This document shows positions 8,789 through 19,789 of a stretch of DNA of 64,000 bases, in pieces (the stretch's first letter is position 1; each line of letters begins with the position of its first letter). The notes below the pieces were generated by a model. The model ran no database searches. It worked only from the letters and a program-made list of their open reading frames with translations, and was not told where the DNA came from. This DNA is from Luteimonas fraxinea (GTDB lineage: Bacteria > Pseudomonadota > Gammaproteobacteria > Xanthomonadales > Xanthomonadaceae): NCBI RefSeq assembly GCF_021233355.1, contig NZ_CP089507.1:1240001-1304000 (forward strand), read 5' to 3'. The position numbers and the translations under genes were made by a program.

Positions 8789-10030
8789 TTAGGCGTTCCA
8801 CCACATCAGGAACTCGTGCCACAGGCGCTTGAAGAAACCGGCTTCTTCCACCGCTTCCAGCGCGACCAGCGGACGCTCGGCGATGACCTTGCCGTCGAGT
8901 TCGACGCGCACGGTGCCGATGGCCTGGCCCTTTTCGATCGGGGCTTCCAGCGTCTGCGGGATGTCCATCGACGGCTTGAGCTGCGCGTACTTGCCGCGCG
9001 GCATCGAGACCAGCATCGGCTCGGCGACGCCCAGCTGCACTTCGTTGGTCTTGCCCTTCCAGACCTTCTGCGTCGCGACGGCCTTGCCGGCGTCGTAGAC
9101 GGCGTGGGTTTCGAAGAAGCGGAAGCCCCAGTTGAGCAGCGCCAGCGAATCGGTGGCGCGCTGTGTCTCGCTGGTCGAGCCCATGACCACCGAGATCAGA
9201 CGCTGGTCGCCGCGCAGGGCCGACGCCATCAGGCAATAGCCGGCGCCGCTGTGGTGACCGGTCTTGATGCCGTCGACGCTGTCGTCGCGCCACAGCAGAC
9301 GGTTGCGGTTGTGCTGGGTGATCGGCCCGACGGTGAATTCCTTGATCTTGTTGTGCGCGTATTCCTCAGGGAAGTCGCGCACCATCGCGCGGCCGAGAAT
9401 CGCGAGGTCGCGCGCCGTCGAGTAATGCTCCGGGCCCGACAGGCCGGTCGCGTTCTCGAAGTGGCTGTTCTTCATGCCGATGCGCGCGGCGTAGGCGTTC
9501 ATCAACTGGGCGAACGCTTCCTCGCTGCCGGCGACGTGCTCGGCCAGTGCGATCGCGGCGTCATTGCCGGACTGCACGACCATGCCGATTTCCATGTCCA
9601 GCAGTGGCGCACGCTGGTTGACCGGGAAACCGCTGTAGCTGCCGTCGGTACCCGCGCCGCCCTTGCGCCAGGCGTTCTCGCTCATCAGCACCTGGTCGTC
9701 AGGCTTGATCTTGCCGGCGGCGAGCTCGGCGGCGATCACATAGCTGGTCATCACCTTGGTGATGCTCGCCGGCTCGACGCGCTCGTCCGGATTGTCGCCC
9801 GCCAGCATCTGGCCGGTGGCGAAATCCATGACGATCCAGGCGGTGCCGGTAATGGTCGGCGGGGGCGGCGTCGGCAGGTCGTCGCTGAGCGCGGGCGCGG
9901 CGGCGGCAGGCGCGGCAGGCCGGGGCGCGGGCTGCGGCGTAGGCGCGGGATCCTGCGCGACGGCGATACCCACCGTGGCGGTGGCCAGCGCGGCCAGCAA
10001 CATGCGCGAAACGACTACGGACACTTTCAT
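8789..10030 (-). CDS. dacA: D-alanyl-D-alanine carboxypeptidase (PBP5/6 type)
   Basis: A 413-residue class C penicillin-binding protein that trims the terminal D-Ala of peptidoglycan stem peptides in the periplasm. A signal peptide (~26 residues) is followed by a proline/alanine-rich linker. The S11 peptidase domain has SITK near residue 90, the SGN motif (VVQSGNDAA) and KTG (GIKTGHHSGAGY). A PBP5 C-terminal beta domain ends in an amphipathic tail (FFKRLWHEFLMWWNA) typical of membrane association. ATG at 10030 has GGGGAG upstream; an in-frame GTG lies at 10039. The proline-rich linker is longer than in E. coli DacA. Confidence 0.95.
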   Translation of the reverse strand: MKVSVVVSRMLLAALATATVGIAVAQDPAPTPQPAPRPAAPAAAAPALSDDLPTPPPPTITGTAWIVMDFATGQMLAGDNPDERVEPASITKVMTSYVIAAELAAGKIKPDDQVLMSENAWRKGGAGTDGSYSGFPVNQRAPLLDMEIGMVVQSGNDAAIALAEHVAGSEEAFAQLMNAYAARIGMKNSHFENATGLSGPEHYSTARDLAILGRAMVRDFPEEYAHNKIKEFTVGPITQHNRNRLLWRDDSVDGIKTGHHSGAGYCLMASALRGDQRLISVVMGSTSETQRATDSLALLNWGFRFFETHAVYDAGKAVATQKVWKGKTNEVQLGVAEPMLVSMPRGKYAQLKPSMDIPQTLEAPIEKGQAIGTVRVELDGKVIAERPLVALEAVEEAGFFKRLWHEFLMWWNA

Positions 10031-10085
10031 GTAATGCACAACTCCGGGGAACCGGCCGCGTCGACCGGCGGTTGATGGACAGGAT

Positions 10086-11423
10086 TCAATCGCGGACGAC
10101 GGTGGGCGCGCCGAAGCCGAGGCCGGCGACGCGCGAGGACACTTCGGCGACCTGCGTCGCTTCGACCGGGCCCACGCGCAGGCGCCAGACCGGCTTGCCG
10201 GCGGCGGTGCCGTCCTGCAGCTGGGCCGCGGCGATACCGGCGCCGCGCAATGTAGCGAGCGCGCGTTCGGCGTTGGCGCGGGCGCCGAAGGCGGCGACCT
10301 GCAGGGTCACGCCGCCCAGGGCGGCAGCGGCGGTGCGCACGGGCGGAGGCATCGGCGTTGGTGCGGTCACGGCAGCCACTGCAACCGGTGCGGCGGCCGG
10401 CGTCGCAGCCGGTGTCGCTGCGGGCTGCGGATGCAGCGGCACCTGACGGCCGTTCTCGAGCTTGATGCCGCGCGAGGCGAGCCAGGCGTCGAAATCGTCC
10501 GCGGTCATGACCTTGCCGTTCTGATACATGTTGAAGCGACCGTTCGACGCGTCGCCCTGCGGTGCGGGCGCGGGGCGCTCGCCGGCCTGGGCACTGGCGA
10601 TCGGCAGGGCCTCGACGATCGCGTCCATCGCGCTGGCGGCTGCCGTGGTCGTGGCTGCGGGCGCGACCGATGCGGTGGCGGTCGCGGGAACAACCGTCGG
10701 ACGCGGCGCAGGCGCGCTGGCGACGGCGTCGTAATCGTTGCGGGCGTTCTCGCCCGGGCTCAAAGCGCGTACTTCGACGCGACCCGTGCCGGCAGGATGG
10801 ATACCGATCTTCACCGCCGCGGCGTAGCTCAGATCGACGACGCGGCCTTCGTGAAACGGGCCGCGATCATTGACACGCACGACCACCGATTTGCCGGTAT
10901 CGAGATTGGTCACGCGCGCGAAGCTCGGCAGCGGCAGCGACTTGTGCGCGGCGGTGAACGCGTACATGTCGTAGACCTCGCGGTTCGAGGTCAGGCGGCC
11001 GTGGAACTTGGCGCCGTAGTAGGACGCGGTGCCGGTCTCGGCGAATTCGCTGTGGTCGTCGAGCACGCGATAGCTCTTGCCCAGCACCTGGTAGGGGCTG
11101 CGGTTGCCGACCGGCGAACGCGGCAGATCGACGACCTCCGGCTCCGGAATCGCGTCGACGTTGGGCAGATAGTCGGGAAGGCTGTCAGGCACGCCCGGGC
11201 GGTACAGGCCGCCGGCGGTGTAATGGCCCCGGGTGTTCGGGTCTTCCTGCGCGGGCGCATACGGCGAGACGCCGCGTTGGCCCGATGCCGGCCGGTGCGT
11301 GCTGCCGCCGTGTGCCGGCGCCGAGACGGTACTGCCTGCGGCAGGCGCGGCGCCACGCTTTGCATTTCCCGCGCAGCCCGCCAGCAGGGCCACCGACGCC
11401 AGCGGCAGCAGCCATCGGATCAC
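10086..11423 (-). CDS. rlpA: RlpA-like septal-ring lytic transglycosylase lipoprotein
   Basis: A 445-residue outer-membrane lipoprotein that, in characterised relatives, cleaves denuded glycan strands and aids daughter-cell separation. The lipobox LLAGC is at residues 13-17. The RlpA double-psi beta-barrel runs from ETGTASYYGAKFHG through VRVNDRGPF. A long alanine/proline-rich linker follows, and a C-terminal SPOR domain (VTLQVAAFGARANAERAL onward) binds septal peptidoglycan. The start is GTG, overlapping the mltB stop (GTGA). It belongs to the mrdA-rodA-mltB-rlpA-dacA series of wall-growth genes. Confidence 0.94.
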   Translation of the reverse strand: MIRWLLPLASVALLAGCAGNAKRGAAPAAGSTVSAPAHGGSTHRPASGQRGVSPYAPAQEDPNTRGHYTAGGLYRPGVPDSLPDYLPNVDAIPEPEVVDLPRSPVGNRSPYQVLGKSYRVLDDHSEFAETGTASYYGAKFHGRLTSNREVYDMYAFTAAHKSLPLPSFARVTNLDTGKSVVVRVNDRGPFHEGRVVDLSYAAAVKIGIHPAGTGRVEVRALSPGENARNDYDAVASAPAPRPTVVPATATASVAPAATTTAAASAMDAIVEALPIASAQAGERPAPAPQGDASNGRFNMYQNGKVMTADDFDAWLASRGIKLENGRQVPLHPQPAATPAATPAAAPVAVAAVTAPTPMPPPVRTAAAALGGVTLQVAAFGARANAERALATLRGAGIAAAQLQDGTAAGKPVWRLRVGPVEATQVAEVSSRVAGLGFGAPTVVRD

Positions 11424-12550
11424 GGACCGACCCCGGCCCGGATCGCCTGTGCGAGCTGGTGCACCGACAGCGAGTACATCGGCGATCGGTTGTAGCGGGT
11501 GATCACGTAGAAGTTGCGATACGCCAGCCAGTACTCCATGCCGGCCTCGCCATCGAGCGACAGCAACGTCGCGCCTTCGCCGGTCGGCTGGCCGGGCGCC
11601 GGCGTGTAGCCGCGCTTCGCCAGATCAGACAGTGGATACACCGGATCCCAGTTCTCGGGCTTGAAGTCGGCCGCCGACGCAGCGCGCTGTGCGCGGGACA
11701 CGACCGGGCCGCCACGCTGCCAGCCGTGCACGACGAAGTAATTGGCGATCGACGCAAAGACATCAGGCTTGTGGGTCAGCAAGTCGCGGCGGCCATCGCC
11801 GTCGCCATCCTTCGCCCACAGGCGATAGCTCGACGGCATGAACTGGCCCATGCCCATCGCGCCGGCGTAGCTGCCCTTGAGTTCCAGCACATCGAGCTGC
11901 GGCTCGGCCTTCTCCAGCGCGAACAGCTGCGCGAGTTCGCCGGCGAAGAACGGCGCACGCGGCGCGTAGTCGAAGGACAGCGTGTACAGCGCGTCGATCA
12001 CCTTCCAGTTGCCGGTGATGCGGCCGTAGCTGGTTTCCACCCCGATGATCGCGACGATGTACTCGGCCGGCACGCCGGTGTCGGCGGCCACGCGATCAAG
12101 CGCGGCGCGGTTCTCGCGGTAGAACGCCACGCCGCCGTTGATGCGCGCGTCGTTGATGAAGATGGGTCGGTAGTCGCGCCACGGACGCACCGCTTCGGCC
12201 GGGCGGCTGATCGCGGTGAGGATCGCCTGCTGCACCTGCGCCTTCGACAGCACGCTGCGCACGTGCGCCGGATCGGCGCCGTAGGTCTGCACGGTGTAGT
12301 CGACGAAGTTCTCGACGCGCTGCGCGCGTGGGATCGCCGGATCGGTGACCGAGGTCGGCGCGACCGGGCGTTCGGGTGGCTGCGGCACCGGCGCCAGCAG
12401 GGCGCCTTCAGCGCGCGCAGGCTCGGGCAGCGGCGTCACCGCACCGTAGTCCTCGGCATGGCCATCGGACGGGTTAACGGGTGTCGCACACGCTGCCAAT
12501 GCGAACGGCAGCGCGGCCACGGCGAGTCGGAAAAAAGGGCGTCGGCTCAT
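11420..12550 (-). CDS. mltB: Membrane-bound lytic murein transglycosylase B
   Basis: A 376-residue lipoprotein (ALAAC near residue 20) of the SLT family 3. The catalytic glutamate lies in IIGVETSYGRITG, and GAMGMGQFMPSSYR and the DGDGDGRRDL loop are typical of MltB. It cleaves glycan strands to 1,6-anhydro products in the periplasm. Start 12550 gives a correct lipoprotein signal. The open frame that continues to 13651 is only antisense to rodA. It overlaps rlpA by four bases and follows rodA by 83 bases. Confidence 0.94.
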   Translation of the reverse strand: MSRRPFFRLAVAALPFALAACATPVNPSDGHAEDYGAVTPLPEPARAEGALLAPVPQPPERPVAPTSVTDPAIPRAQRVENFVDYTVQTYGADPAHVRSVLSKAQVQQAILTAISRPAEAVRPWRDYRPIFINDARINGGVAFYRENRAALDRVAADTGVPAEYIVAIIGVETSYGRITGNWKVIDALYTLSFDYAPRAPFFAGELAQLFALEKAEPQLDVLELKGSYAGAMGMGQFMPSSYRLWAKDGDGDGRRDLLTHKPDVFASIANYFVVHGWQRGGPVVSRAQRAASAADFKPENWDPVYPLSDLAKRGYTPAPGQPTGEGATLLSLDGEAGMEYWLAYRNFYVITRYNRSPMYSLSVHQLAQAIRAGVGP

Positions 12551-12633
12551 CGGCGGCGAGGTTAGCACGCACGTGCGCGCGGCACGCAGCGTTGCGCGGG
12601 CGCAGTCAGGGCCGGTAAGGATTGAGATGTCGC

Positions 12634-13743
12634 TCAGCGGCGCCGCGTCGCACTCGCCTGCACGGCCATCACCACGCCGAAGCCGGCCAGCAGCGAGACC
12701 GCCGCCGTGCCGCCGAAACTCAGCAGCGGCATCGGCACGCCGACCACCGGCAGCAGGCCGGAAATCATGCCGCCGTTGACTATGACGTAGACGAACAGCG
12801 CGAGGCCCAGGCTGCCGACCAGCAACCGCGAGAATCCATCGCGCGCCTCGCTGGCGATCCACAGGCAGCGGCCGACGATGAACAGGTACAGGCCCAGCAC
12901 GACGCTGACGCCCAGCCACCCGAATTCCTCGCTCAGCACCGCGAAGATGAAGTCGGTGGTGTGCTCGGGCACGTAATTGAGATGCGACTGCGAGCCATCG
13001 CCCCAGCCCTGCCCCGAGAAACCGCCGGAACCGATCGCGATCTTCGACTGGATGATGTTCCAGCCCGTGCCCAGCGGATCGGATTCGGGATCGAGGAAGG
13101 TCAGGATGCGGTCCTTCTGGTACTGCTGGAAATACCAGAACCACGCCGCCGGGGCGGCCACCGCGAACGCCGCGGCGCCGCCGATGAACCACCACCACGA
13201 CAGCCCGGCCAGATACAGCGCGAACACGCCGCCCGAGGCCACCAGCACCGCGGTGCCCAGATCGGGCTGCAGCAGGATCAGGCCGGTCGGGAGACCGATG
13301 ATCGCAGCGGTGATCGCGATCGTGCCCAGCCGCGGCGGCGTGGGCTGCTGGCCCAGCCACCAGGCCGCCATCATCGGAAGCGACAGCTTCATCAGCTCGG
13401 CCGGCTGCACGTAGAACACGCCGAGATTGAGCCAGTGCTGACCGCTGCGGCCGGTCCCCATGAACAGCACGGCGATCAGCGGCAGCAAGGATGCGACGTA
13501 CGCAGCCGGGGTGAAACGACGCAGCTGCACGGCGGGAATGCGCGACAACACCCACATCGCACCGAGACCGATGACGAAACGGCTGCCCTGCGACGCGACC
13601 ATCGCGACGTTCTGGTTGGTCGCGCTGTGCAGCACGGCGAGGCCGATGCACATCAGCGCGACCAGCGCGGCGAGCAGCGGCCAGTCCAGCGTGCGGGTGA
13701 AACGCTGAAGCATCTCCAGCAGCCAGCGCAGGATCACGTTCAT
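12634..13743 (-). CDS. rodA: Peptidoglycan glycosyltransferase RodA
   Basis: A 369-residue SEDS-family membrane polymerase that extends glycan strands during cell elongation with PBP2. About ten membrane segments are visible. The family signature near the end is VVGVPMPLLSFGGTA, and the NLGVFYVQPAELMKL region is typical of RodA. It overlaps mrdA by four bases (ATGA), so the two partners are translationally coupled. Length and order are normal. Confidence 0.96.
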   Translation of the reverse strand: MNVILRWLLEMLQRFTRTLDWPLLAALVALMCIGLAVLHSATNQNVAMVASQGSRFVIGLGAMWVLSRIPAVQLRRFTPAAYVASLLPLIAVLFMGTGRSGQHWLNLGVFYVQPAELMKLSLPMMAAWWLGQQPTPPRLGTIAITAAIIGLPTGLILLQPDLGTAVLVASGGVFALYLAGLSWWWFIGGAAAFAVAAPAAWFWYFQQYQKDRILTFLDPESDPLGTGWNIIQSKIAIGSGGFSGQGWGDGSQSHLNYVPEHTTDFIFAVLSEEFGWLGVSVVLGLYLFIVGRCLWIASEARDGFSRLLVGSLGLALFVYVIVNGGMISGLLPVVGVPMPLLSFGGTAAVSLLAGFGVVMAVQASATRRR

Positions 13744-15797
13744 GGCGTCGGCTCCGTCGGCGGTGCGGCGTTGTTCACAGGCGCAGGCGACGCGGTCGGC
13801 ATCACGCCCGGGAACTTGCCGTTGGCATCGCGCGGCGCGGTGCGCACGCCGGCGACCACCGCTTCGAATGAGGGCTCGGGTGCGAGGTCGGCCTCGGGCA
13901 CGATCGCGGCCACCGCGGCCGGTGCGCCGGTGGCGGCGTCGATTTCGACTTCAGGCATCTTGCCGAGCAGCCAGGCATCGAAGATGCGGCGCGCGATCGG
14001 TGCCGCCGTGCTGCCACCGTAGCCACCGTGTTCGACGGTGATCGCGACGGCGATCGTCGGGTTCTCGGCCGGCGCGTAGCCGACGAACAGCGCCTGATGG
14101 CGCAGGTGATACGGCAGGCTGCGCGGGTCCATGCTCGCGCTGCCGCGGCGACTCACGCGCTGCGCGGTACCGGTTTTGCCGGCCATGCGGTATTCGGCGC
14201 CGATCGCCATGCGCGTGCCGGTGCCGCGGCCGTGGATCGTGGTGACCATGCCTTCCTGCACCGCGCGCAGATGCGCCGGGTTGTCGGTGATCGACGTCGA
14301 CGCCGGGCGCGGGACCAGACGCCACGGCGCGTCGAAACCGTCGCGGCGTTCGTTGGCCAGATGCAGCGTGTTGAGTTCCCCGCCATTGGCGATCGCCGCG
14401 GTGCCGCGCGCGAGCTGCAGCGCGGTCGCGATCCAGTAACCCTGACCGATGCCGGCGATCACCGTTTCGCCCGCGTACCAGGGCTCGCGCGTGCGCGATG
14501 CCTTGAAGCGCGGCGACGGCACGATGCCGGCGTTCTCGCCGAGCAGATCGATGCCGGTCGGCTGCCCGAAGCCGTAGCGCGTCATGTACTGGTCGAAACG
14601 CTCGATGCCCATCTCGTAGGCGAGCTGGTAGTAGTAGTAGTTCACCGAACGCGCGATCGAATCGCGCAGGTCGGTCCAGCCGGCACCGCGCGCGGCATCG
14701 CGATAGCCGCGGCGTTGCCCGGGAATGAAGAACTCGCCAGTCGAGAACACGCGCGATTCCGGCGTGCGCAGCCCGCTGTCGACACCGGCCAGCGCAACCA
14801 GCGGCTTGATCGTCGAACCCGGCGGGCCGCCGCCGAGCACGTTGCGGTTGAACAGCGGACGCGCGGGATCGTCCATCAGGCTGCGGTAGTCGTCATGCGA
14901 GATGCCGTTGACGAACAGGTTGGGATCGAAGCTCGGCAGGCTGACCATGCCGAGGATGTTGCCGGTCGCCGGTTCCACCGCGACCGCCGAGCCGTGCAGA
15001 CCGCCGAAGGCCAGCACCATGGCCTGCTGCAGATCGGCGTCGACGCTCAGGCGCAGATCCGCGCCGGCGGTCGCCGGCAGCAGGCCGAGCCGGCGCAGCG
15101 CGCGTCCTTCGACATTCGTCTCGACCTGCTCGTAACCGATCTTGCCGCGCAGCGCCTCGTCGTAATACCGCTCCAGCCCCGTGCGTCCGGTCTGCGGATA
15201 CAGCAGATGCGCCTGGCCGTAGCGCGTGACGTCGCTCTCGTCGGTGCGGCCGACGTACCCGACCACGTGCGCGAACAGATCGCCGTAGGGGTAGTAGCGG
15301 TTGAGATACGGCACCACTTCGACGCCGGGGAAACGCCAGCGGTCGAGCGCGAAGCGCGCCATCTCGTCCTCGCTGATGCGCAGCTTGAGCGTGACCGCGC
15401 GGAACCCGCGCTGCGCCTTGCGCTCGCGGTCGAAGCGCGCGATGTCGTCAGGCGACAGCGCGATGATCCGCGACAGCTCGCTGATCAGCTGACGCGTGTC
15501 GCCGGCTTCCTCCGGCGTGACTTCGAGGCGATACGCCTGTTCGTTCTCGGCCAGGATGCGGCCCTTGCGGTCGAGGATCAGCCCGCGCCCCGGCACCACC
15601 GGTCGCGGCTTGATGCGGTTGGCTTCCGAGCGCTTGGCGTAGATGTCGTGGTCGATGACTTGCAGCTTGAAATACCAGCCGGCGAGCACGCCCAGCGCGA
15701 TCACGACGGCGCCGAATCCGATCACCGCACGCGTGCGGAACGCGGCGGCTTCGGTGGCGTTGTTGCGGATATCGGGACGGCGACCGCGTCTGGCCAT
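13740..15797 (-). CDS. mrdA: Penicillin-binding protein 2 (elongation transpeptidase)
   Basis: A 685-residue class B PBP that cross-links peptidoglycan in the elongasome with RodA. One N-terminal membrane anchor (about residues 22-45) is followed by the PBP dimerisation domain (RPVVPGRGLILDRKGRIL). The transpeptidase carries STIK in GPPGSTIKPL, the SVN motif in IARSVNYYYY, and KTGTAQ. The C-terminal ~60 residues are a proline/alanine-rich tail after the catalytic domain, slightly longer than in E. coli MrdA. It starts three bases after mreD. Confidence 0.96.
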   Translation of the reverse strand: MARRGRRPDIRNNATEAAAFRTRAVIGFGAVVIALGVLAGWYFKLQVIDHDIYAKRSEANRIKPRPVVPGRGLILDRKGRILAENEQAYRLEVTPEEAGDTRQLISELSRIIALSPDDIARFDRERKAQRGFRAVTLKLRISEDEMARFALDRWRFPGVEVVPYLNRYYPYGDLFAHVVGYVGRTDESDVTRYGQAHLLYPQTGRTGLERYYDEALRGKIGYEQVETNVEGRALRRLGLLPATAGADLRLSVDADLQQAMVLAFGGLHGSAVAVEPATGNILGMVSLPSFDPNLFVNGISHDDYRSLMDDPARPLFNRNVLGGGPPGSTIKPLVALAGVDSGLRTPESRVFSTGEFFIPGQRRGYRDAARGAGWTDLRDSIARSVNYYYYQLAYEMGIERFDQYMTRYGFGQPTGIDLLGENAGIVPSPRFKASRTREPWYAGETVIAGIGQGYWIATALQLARGTAAIANGGELNTLHLANERRDGFDAPWRLVPRPASTSITDNPAHLRAVQEGMVTTIHGRGTGTRMAIGAEYRMAGKTGTAQRVSRRGSASMDPRSLPYHLRHQALFVGYAPAENPTIAVAITVEHGGYGGSTAAPIARRIFDAWLLGKMPEVEIDAATGAPAAVAAIVPEADLAPEPSFEAVVAGVRTAPRDANGKFPGVMPTASPAPVNNAAPPTEPTP

Positions 15798-15800
15798 GGC

Positions 15801-16280
15801 TCAGGTTTTACGCCCGAAGCGCAGTGCGTCCATGACGAGATACAGCGGCGCCCACAGCAGCATGCCGATCAGCGGCGCCAGCCAGTACGCCCACGGCAGC
15901 TGCGGCACGCCGAGCGCGACATGGATCGCTGCGCTGATGACGCGGTCGTTGAGCAGCAGGCCGCCGATCGCCAGCGCCTGCTGCGCGACCGGGAAGAAGC
16001 GCAGCTGCGAGCGGAAGCGCTGCAGGATGAAGGCCATCATGACCAGCCGCAGCGCCTGTTCGCCGAGCAGACCACCAAACGCGAGATCGGCGATCAGGCC
16101 CATCGAGAACGCGAAGCCCAGACCGGCGCGATCGGGATCCTCGATCACCCAGTAGGCGACGACGAGCGCCAGCCAAAATGGCCGGAACGGCTGCAGGCCC
16201 GGCGGCAGCGGCAGCAGGCCGAGCAGCAGCGCGACGAACAGGCTGGCCGGCAGGATCCAGGGATTGCGGCGACGGCTCAT
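15801..16280 (-). CDS. mreD: Rod shape-determining protein MreD
   Basis: A 159-residue inner-membrane protein with about five hydrophobic segments (LPASLFVALLLGLLPLPPG at the start), matching MreD in length and position. It links MreC to the rest of the elongasome. It overlaps the mreC stop by four bases and lies directly before mrdA, so mreC-mreD-mrdA-rodA read as one operon. Confidence 0.93.
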   Translation of the reverse strand: MSRRRNPWILPASLFVALLLGLLPLPPGLQPFRPFWLALVVAYWVIEDPDRAGLGFAFSMGLIADLAFGGLLGEQALRLVMMAFILQRFRSQLRFFPVAQQALAIGGLLLNDRVISAAIHVALGVPQLPWAYWLAPLIGMLLWAPLYLVMDALRFGRKT

Positions 16281-17326
16281 CGCTGCGGCGCCTGCGCGGG
16301 CGGTGTCGAGGGCGGTGTCGGTGTTTGCGTCGCCGGCGGCGCGTCAGCGGGTGACGTATCGCCGGTGTCGGGCGTCGTCGCTTCGGTGCCGCCGACCGGC
16401 GCTGCGGCCGCGTCGGCCTCGGCCTGCGCGCGCGCGGCCGCTTCGCGCTCGGCAGCGGCGGCTTCCAGATCGGCCGTTGTCACCGGCACCACCACATCGC
16501 GCAGCAGCAGCACGTCGCGACCGCGGTCGAGCTGCGCGGCCGGGGTCAGATCGCCGACCAGGAACGCGCGGCTGTCGTCGGGCTGCAGTTCGGTGATCGT
16601 GCCCACCGGAAAACCCGGCGGAAAGCGGCCGCCCAGACCCGAGGTCACCAGCGTGTCGCCGACTTCGACATCGGCCGACAGCGGCACGTTGCGCAGCGCC
16701 AGATGATCGGCGCGGCCGCTGCCGTAGGCGACCAGACGCACGCCGTTGCGGGCGATAATCACCGGCACCGCGTGCTCGAGATCGGTCACCAGCAGCACGG
16801 TCGAGGTCAGCGGCGTCACCGTGATGACCTGACCGAGCAGGCCGCCGGCATCGATGACGCTCTGGCCGACGCGCACGCCGTTGCGGCTGCCGGCATCGAG
16901 CAGCAGGCGCTGGCGCGTGGGGTCCTGGTCGACATCGAGGATCGGCGCCAGCTGCACGTCGAGACTGCCCTGCTCCACCGCGCCGAGCAGCGCGCGCAGC
17001 CGCGCATTCTCGACCGCTTCCACGCGCAGCCGCGCCTGGCCGGCGTTGAGCACCAGCAGTTCGTTGCGCAGGCGGCGGTTGTCTGCAGACAGCTGGGTAC
17101 GTGTGGCGGCATCGTTGCGCATGCTGTCGCCGAGCCGCGACGGCAGACCCGCCAGCCACCACAACGGCTGCATCGCCACGCTGGCCTGCTGGCGGAACTG
17201 CGACAGCCAGCCGCCCTGATGATCACTGACCACCAGCGCACACGACAGCGCGAGATAGGCGAGCAGACGCAGCGTGCCGGCGACATCGCCGGGCCGGGGC
17301 GCGGGAGAGCTGGCGTAGGAGGACAT
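16277..17326 (-). CDS. mreC: Rod shape-determining protein MreC
   Basis: A 349-residue bitopic protein with one membrane segment near residues 20-40, a coiled coil (about 65-110) and the periplasmic beta-domain core (SVIDAGGLLGQVITVTPLTS). It connects MreB to PBP2 and RodA. The last ~75 residues form an alanine/glutamate stretch and then a low-complexity proline/threonine tail, an extension beyond the MreC core. The start codon is preceded by AGGA. It is separated from mreB by 236 bases. Confidence 0.93.
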   Translation of the reverse strand: MSSYASSPAPRPGDVAGTLRLLAYLALSCALVVSDHQGGWLSQFRQQASVAMQPLWWLAGLPSRLGDSMRNDAATRTQLSADNRRLRNELLVLNAGQARLRVEAVENARLRALLGAVEQGSLDVQLAPILDVDQDPTRQRLLLDAGSRNGVRVGQSVIDAGGLLGQVITVTPLTSTVLLVTDLEHAVPVIIARNGVRLVAYGSGRADHLALRNVPLSADVEVGDTLVTSGLGGRFPPGFPVGTITELQPDDSRAFLVGDLTPAAQLDRGRDVLLLRDVVVPVTTADLEAAAAEREAAARAQAEADAAAAPVGGTEATTPDTGDTSPADAPPATQTPTPPSTPPAQAPQR

Positions 17327-17562
17327 CAGGGGCAGTCGCTCGGCGTCATCTCGGACGTGGGCTCAACAGTCGAAGGCCGCATTGTCGTCGCCCCGGCGAA
17401 CGCTGGGGCCCATCTTGATCCTGGGAACAGGTCCCGGCCCGGACAGCCAGCCGCCGGTTGAACACCGGCGGGGCGACGGGTCTTGCGAACGCGGCGGCGC
17501 TTGAGGACATCGACGACGGGATGGCGACCAGAACTTCGCTCCGATCGCCGCTCCCGACGCCA
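17327..17562. other. mreB-mreC intergenic region
   Basis: 236 bases with no convincing gene. It contains an isolated palindrome (CCCCGGCGAACGCTGGGG, about 17390-17407), a diverged relative of the dispersed GTCATTCC family, so a hairpin would form in the mreB-mreC transcript. That could lower mreC expression relative to mreB, but this is inference. Confidence 0.5.
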
Positions 17563-18642
<1,080 letters not shown>

Positions 18643-18809
18643 TTAGCCTAGCAAAAAAGCGGCCTCCCCGCGGCCCCGGGGCACCCCCAGTTGCGCGCCC
18701 GGTAGGCCGCTGTTCCGGGTCCCTGCGGCGCGCCGCAGCGGCCTCCGCGCTGGCCTCCCGCCCCCTGCGCCGGTACCCTGTGCGGCCTTTCCGCGCGAGC
18801 TTCCGCCCG

Positions 18810-19760
18810 ATGTCTGCACTGATCTGCGGCTCCCTGGCCTATGACACCATCATGGTGTTCCCCGACCAGTTCAAGAACCACATCCTGCCGGACAAGGTGC
18901 ACATCCTGAACGTCTCGTTCCTGGTGCCGCGGATGCGTCGCGAGTTCGGCGGCTGCGCCGGCAACATCGCCTACAACCTGAAACTGCTCGGCGGCGACCC
19001 CATCCCGATGGGCACCGTGGGCCAGGACTTCGGCCCCTACCGCGAGTGGTTCGAAGAACACGGCATCAATCTGTCGCAGGTCCGCGAGATCCCCGACCTG
19101 TTCACGCCGCAGGCCTTCATCACCACCGATCTGGACAACAACCAGATCACCGCCTTCCACCCGGGCGCGATGATGCGCAGCCACGAGAACCACGTGAAAG
19201 ACGTGCCGGGCGTGACCATCGGCCTCGTCGGCCCCGACGGCCGCGAAGGCATGCTGCAGAACGCGCAGGAGTTCTTTGACGGCAAGATTCCCTTCATCTT
19301 CGACCCCGGCCAGGCCATGCCCCTGTTCAACGGCGAAGAACTGCGCAACTTCATCGAGCTGGCCGACTACGTCGTCGTCAACGACTACGAGTCCAACCTG
19401 CTGCAGGAACGCACCGGCTGGGACGAGGCCGTCATCGCCGGCAAGGTGCGCGCCTACATCTGCACGCGCGGCCCCAAGGGCGTCGTCATCTACGCAGAAG
19501 GGCAGATCCACGACGTGCCGCCGGCGCACGAGCGTCGCGTGACCGATCCCACCGGCTGCGGCGACGCCTTCCGCGCCGGCCTGCTGTTCGGCATCGAAAA
19601 GGGCTGCGACTGGTTGACCATCGGCCGCATCGGCAACCTGATGGGCGCATTGAAAGTCGAACATCCCGGCACGCAGAACCAGCGTTTCGATTACGCCGAG
19701 TTCTCGCTGCAGTTCCGGCAGCAGTTCGGGTATGCGTTGGAGAGCAAGACGACTGTTTGA
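18810..19760 (+). CDS. PfkB-family carbohydrate kinase, probable adenosine kinase
   Basis: A 316-residue cytosolic kinase. The ribokinase-fold signatures are clear: an N-terminal GGCAGNIAYNLKLLGG glycine-rich motif and the second signature DPTGCGDAFRAGLLFG, with the catalytic aspartate in GCGDAF. The overall pattern (SLAYDTIM at the start, VNDYESNLLQERTG in the middle) is the one commonly annotated as adenosine kinase in Xanthomonadaceae. Sugar kinase activity remains possible. Start 18810 gives MSALICGSLAYD; ten extra residues upstream are unlikely. It borders the attC array. Confidence 0.85.
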   Translation: MSALICGSLAYDTIMVFPDQFKNHILPDKVHILNVSFLVPRMRREFGGCAGNIAYNLKLLGGDPIPMGTVGQDFGPYREWFEEHGINLSQVREIPDLFTPQAFITTDLDNNQITAFHPGAMMRSHENHVKDVPGVTIGLVGPDGREGMLQNAQEFFDGKIPFIFDPGQAMPLFNGEELRNFIELADYVVVNDYESNLLQERTGWDEAVIAGKVRAYICTRGPKGVVIYAEGQIHDVPPAHERRVTDPTGCGDAFRAGLLFGIEKGCDWLTIGRIGNLMGALKVEHPGTQNQRFDYAEFSLQFRQQFGYALESKTTV

Positions 19761-19789
19761 GTCGGGCGACATTGCGACGAGTGAAACAA

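Noticed and set aside
11420..13651. 743-residue open frame spanning mltB and the rodA region
   Set aside because: Only the last 376 residues are MltB, with its own lipoprotein signal. The rest is antisense to rodA, which is well supported.
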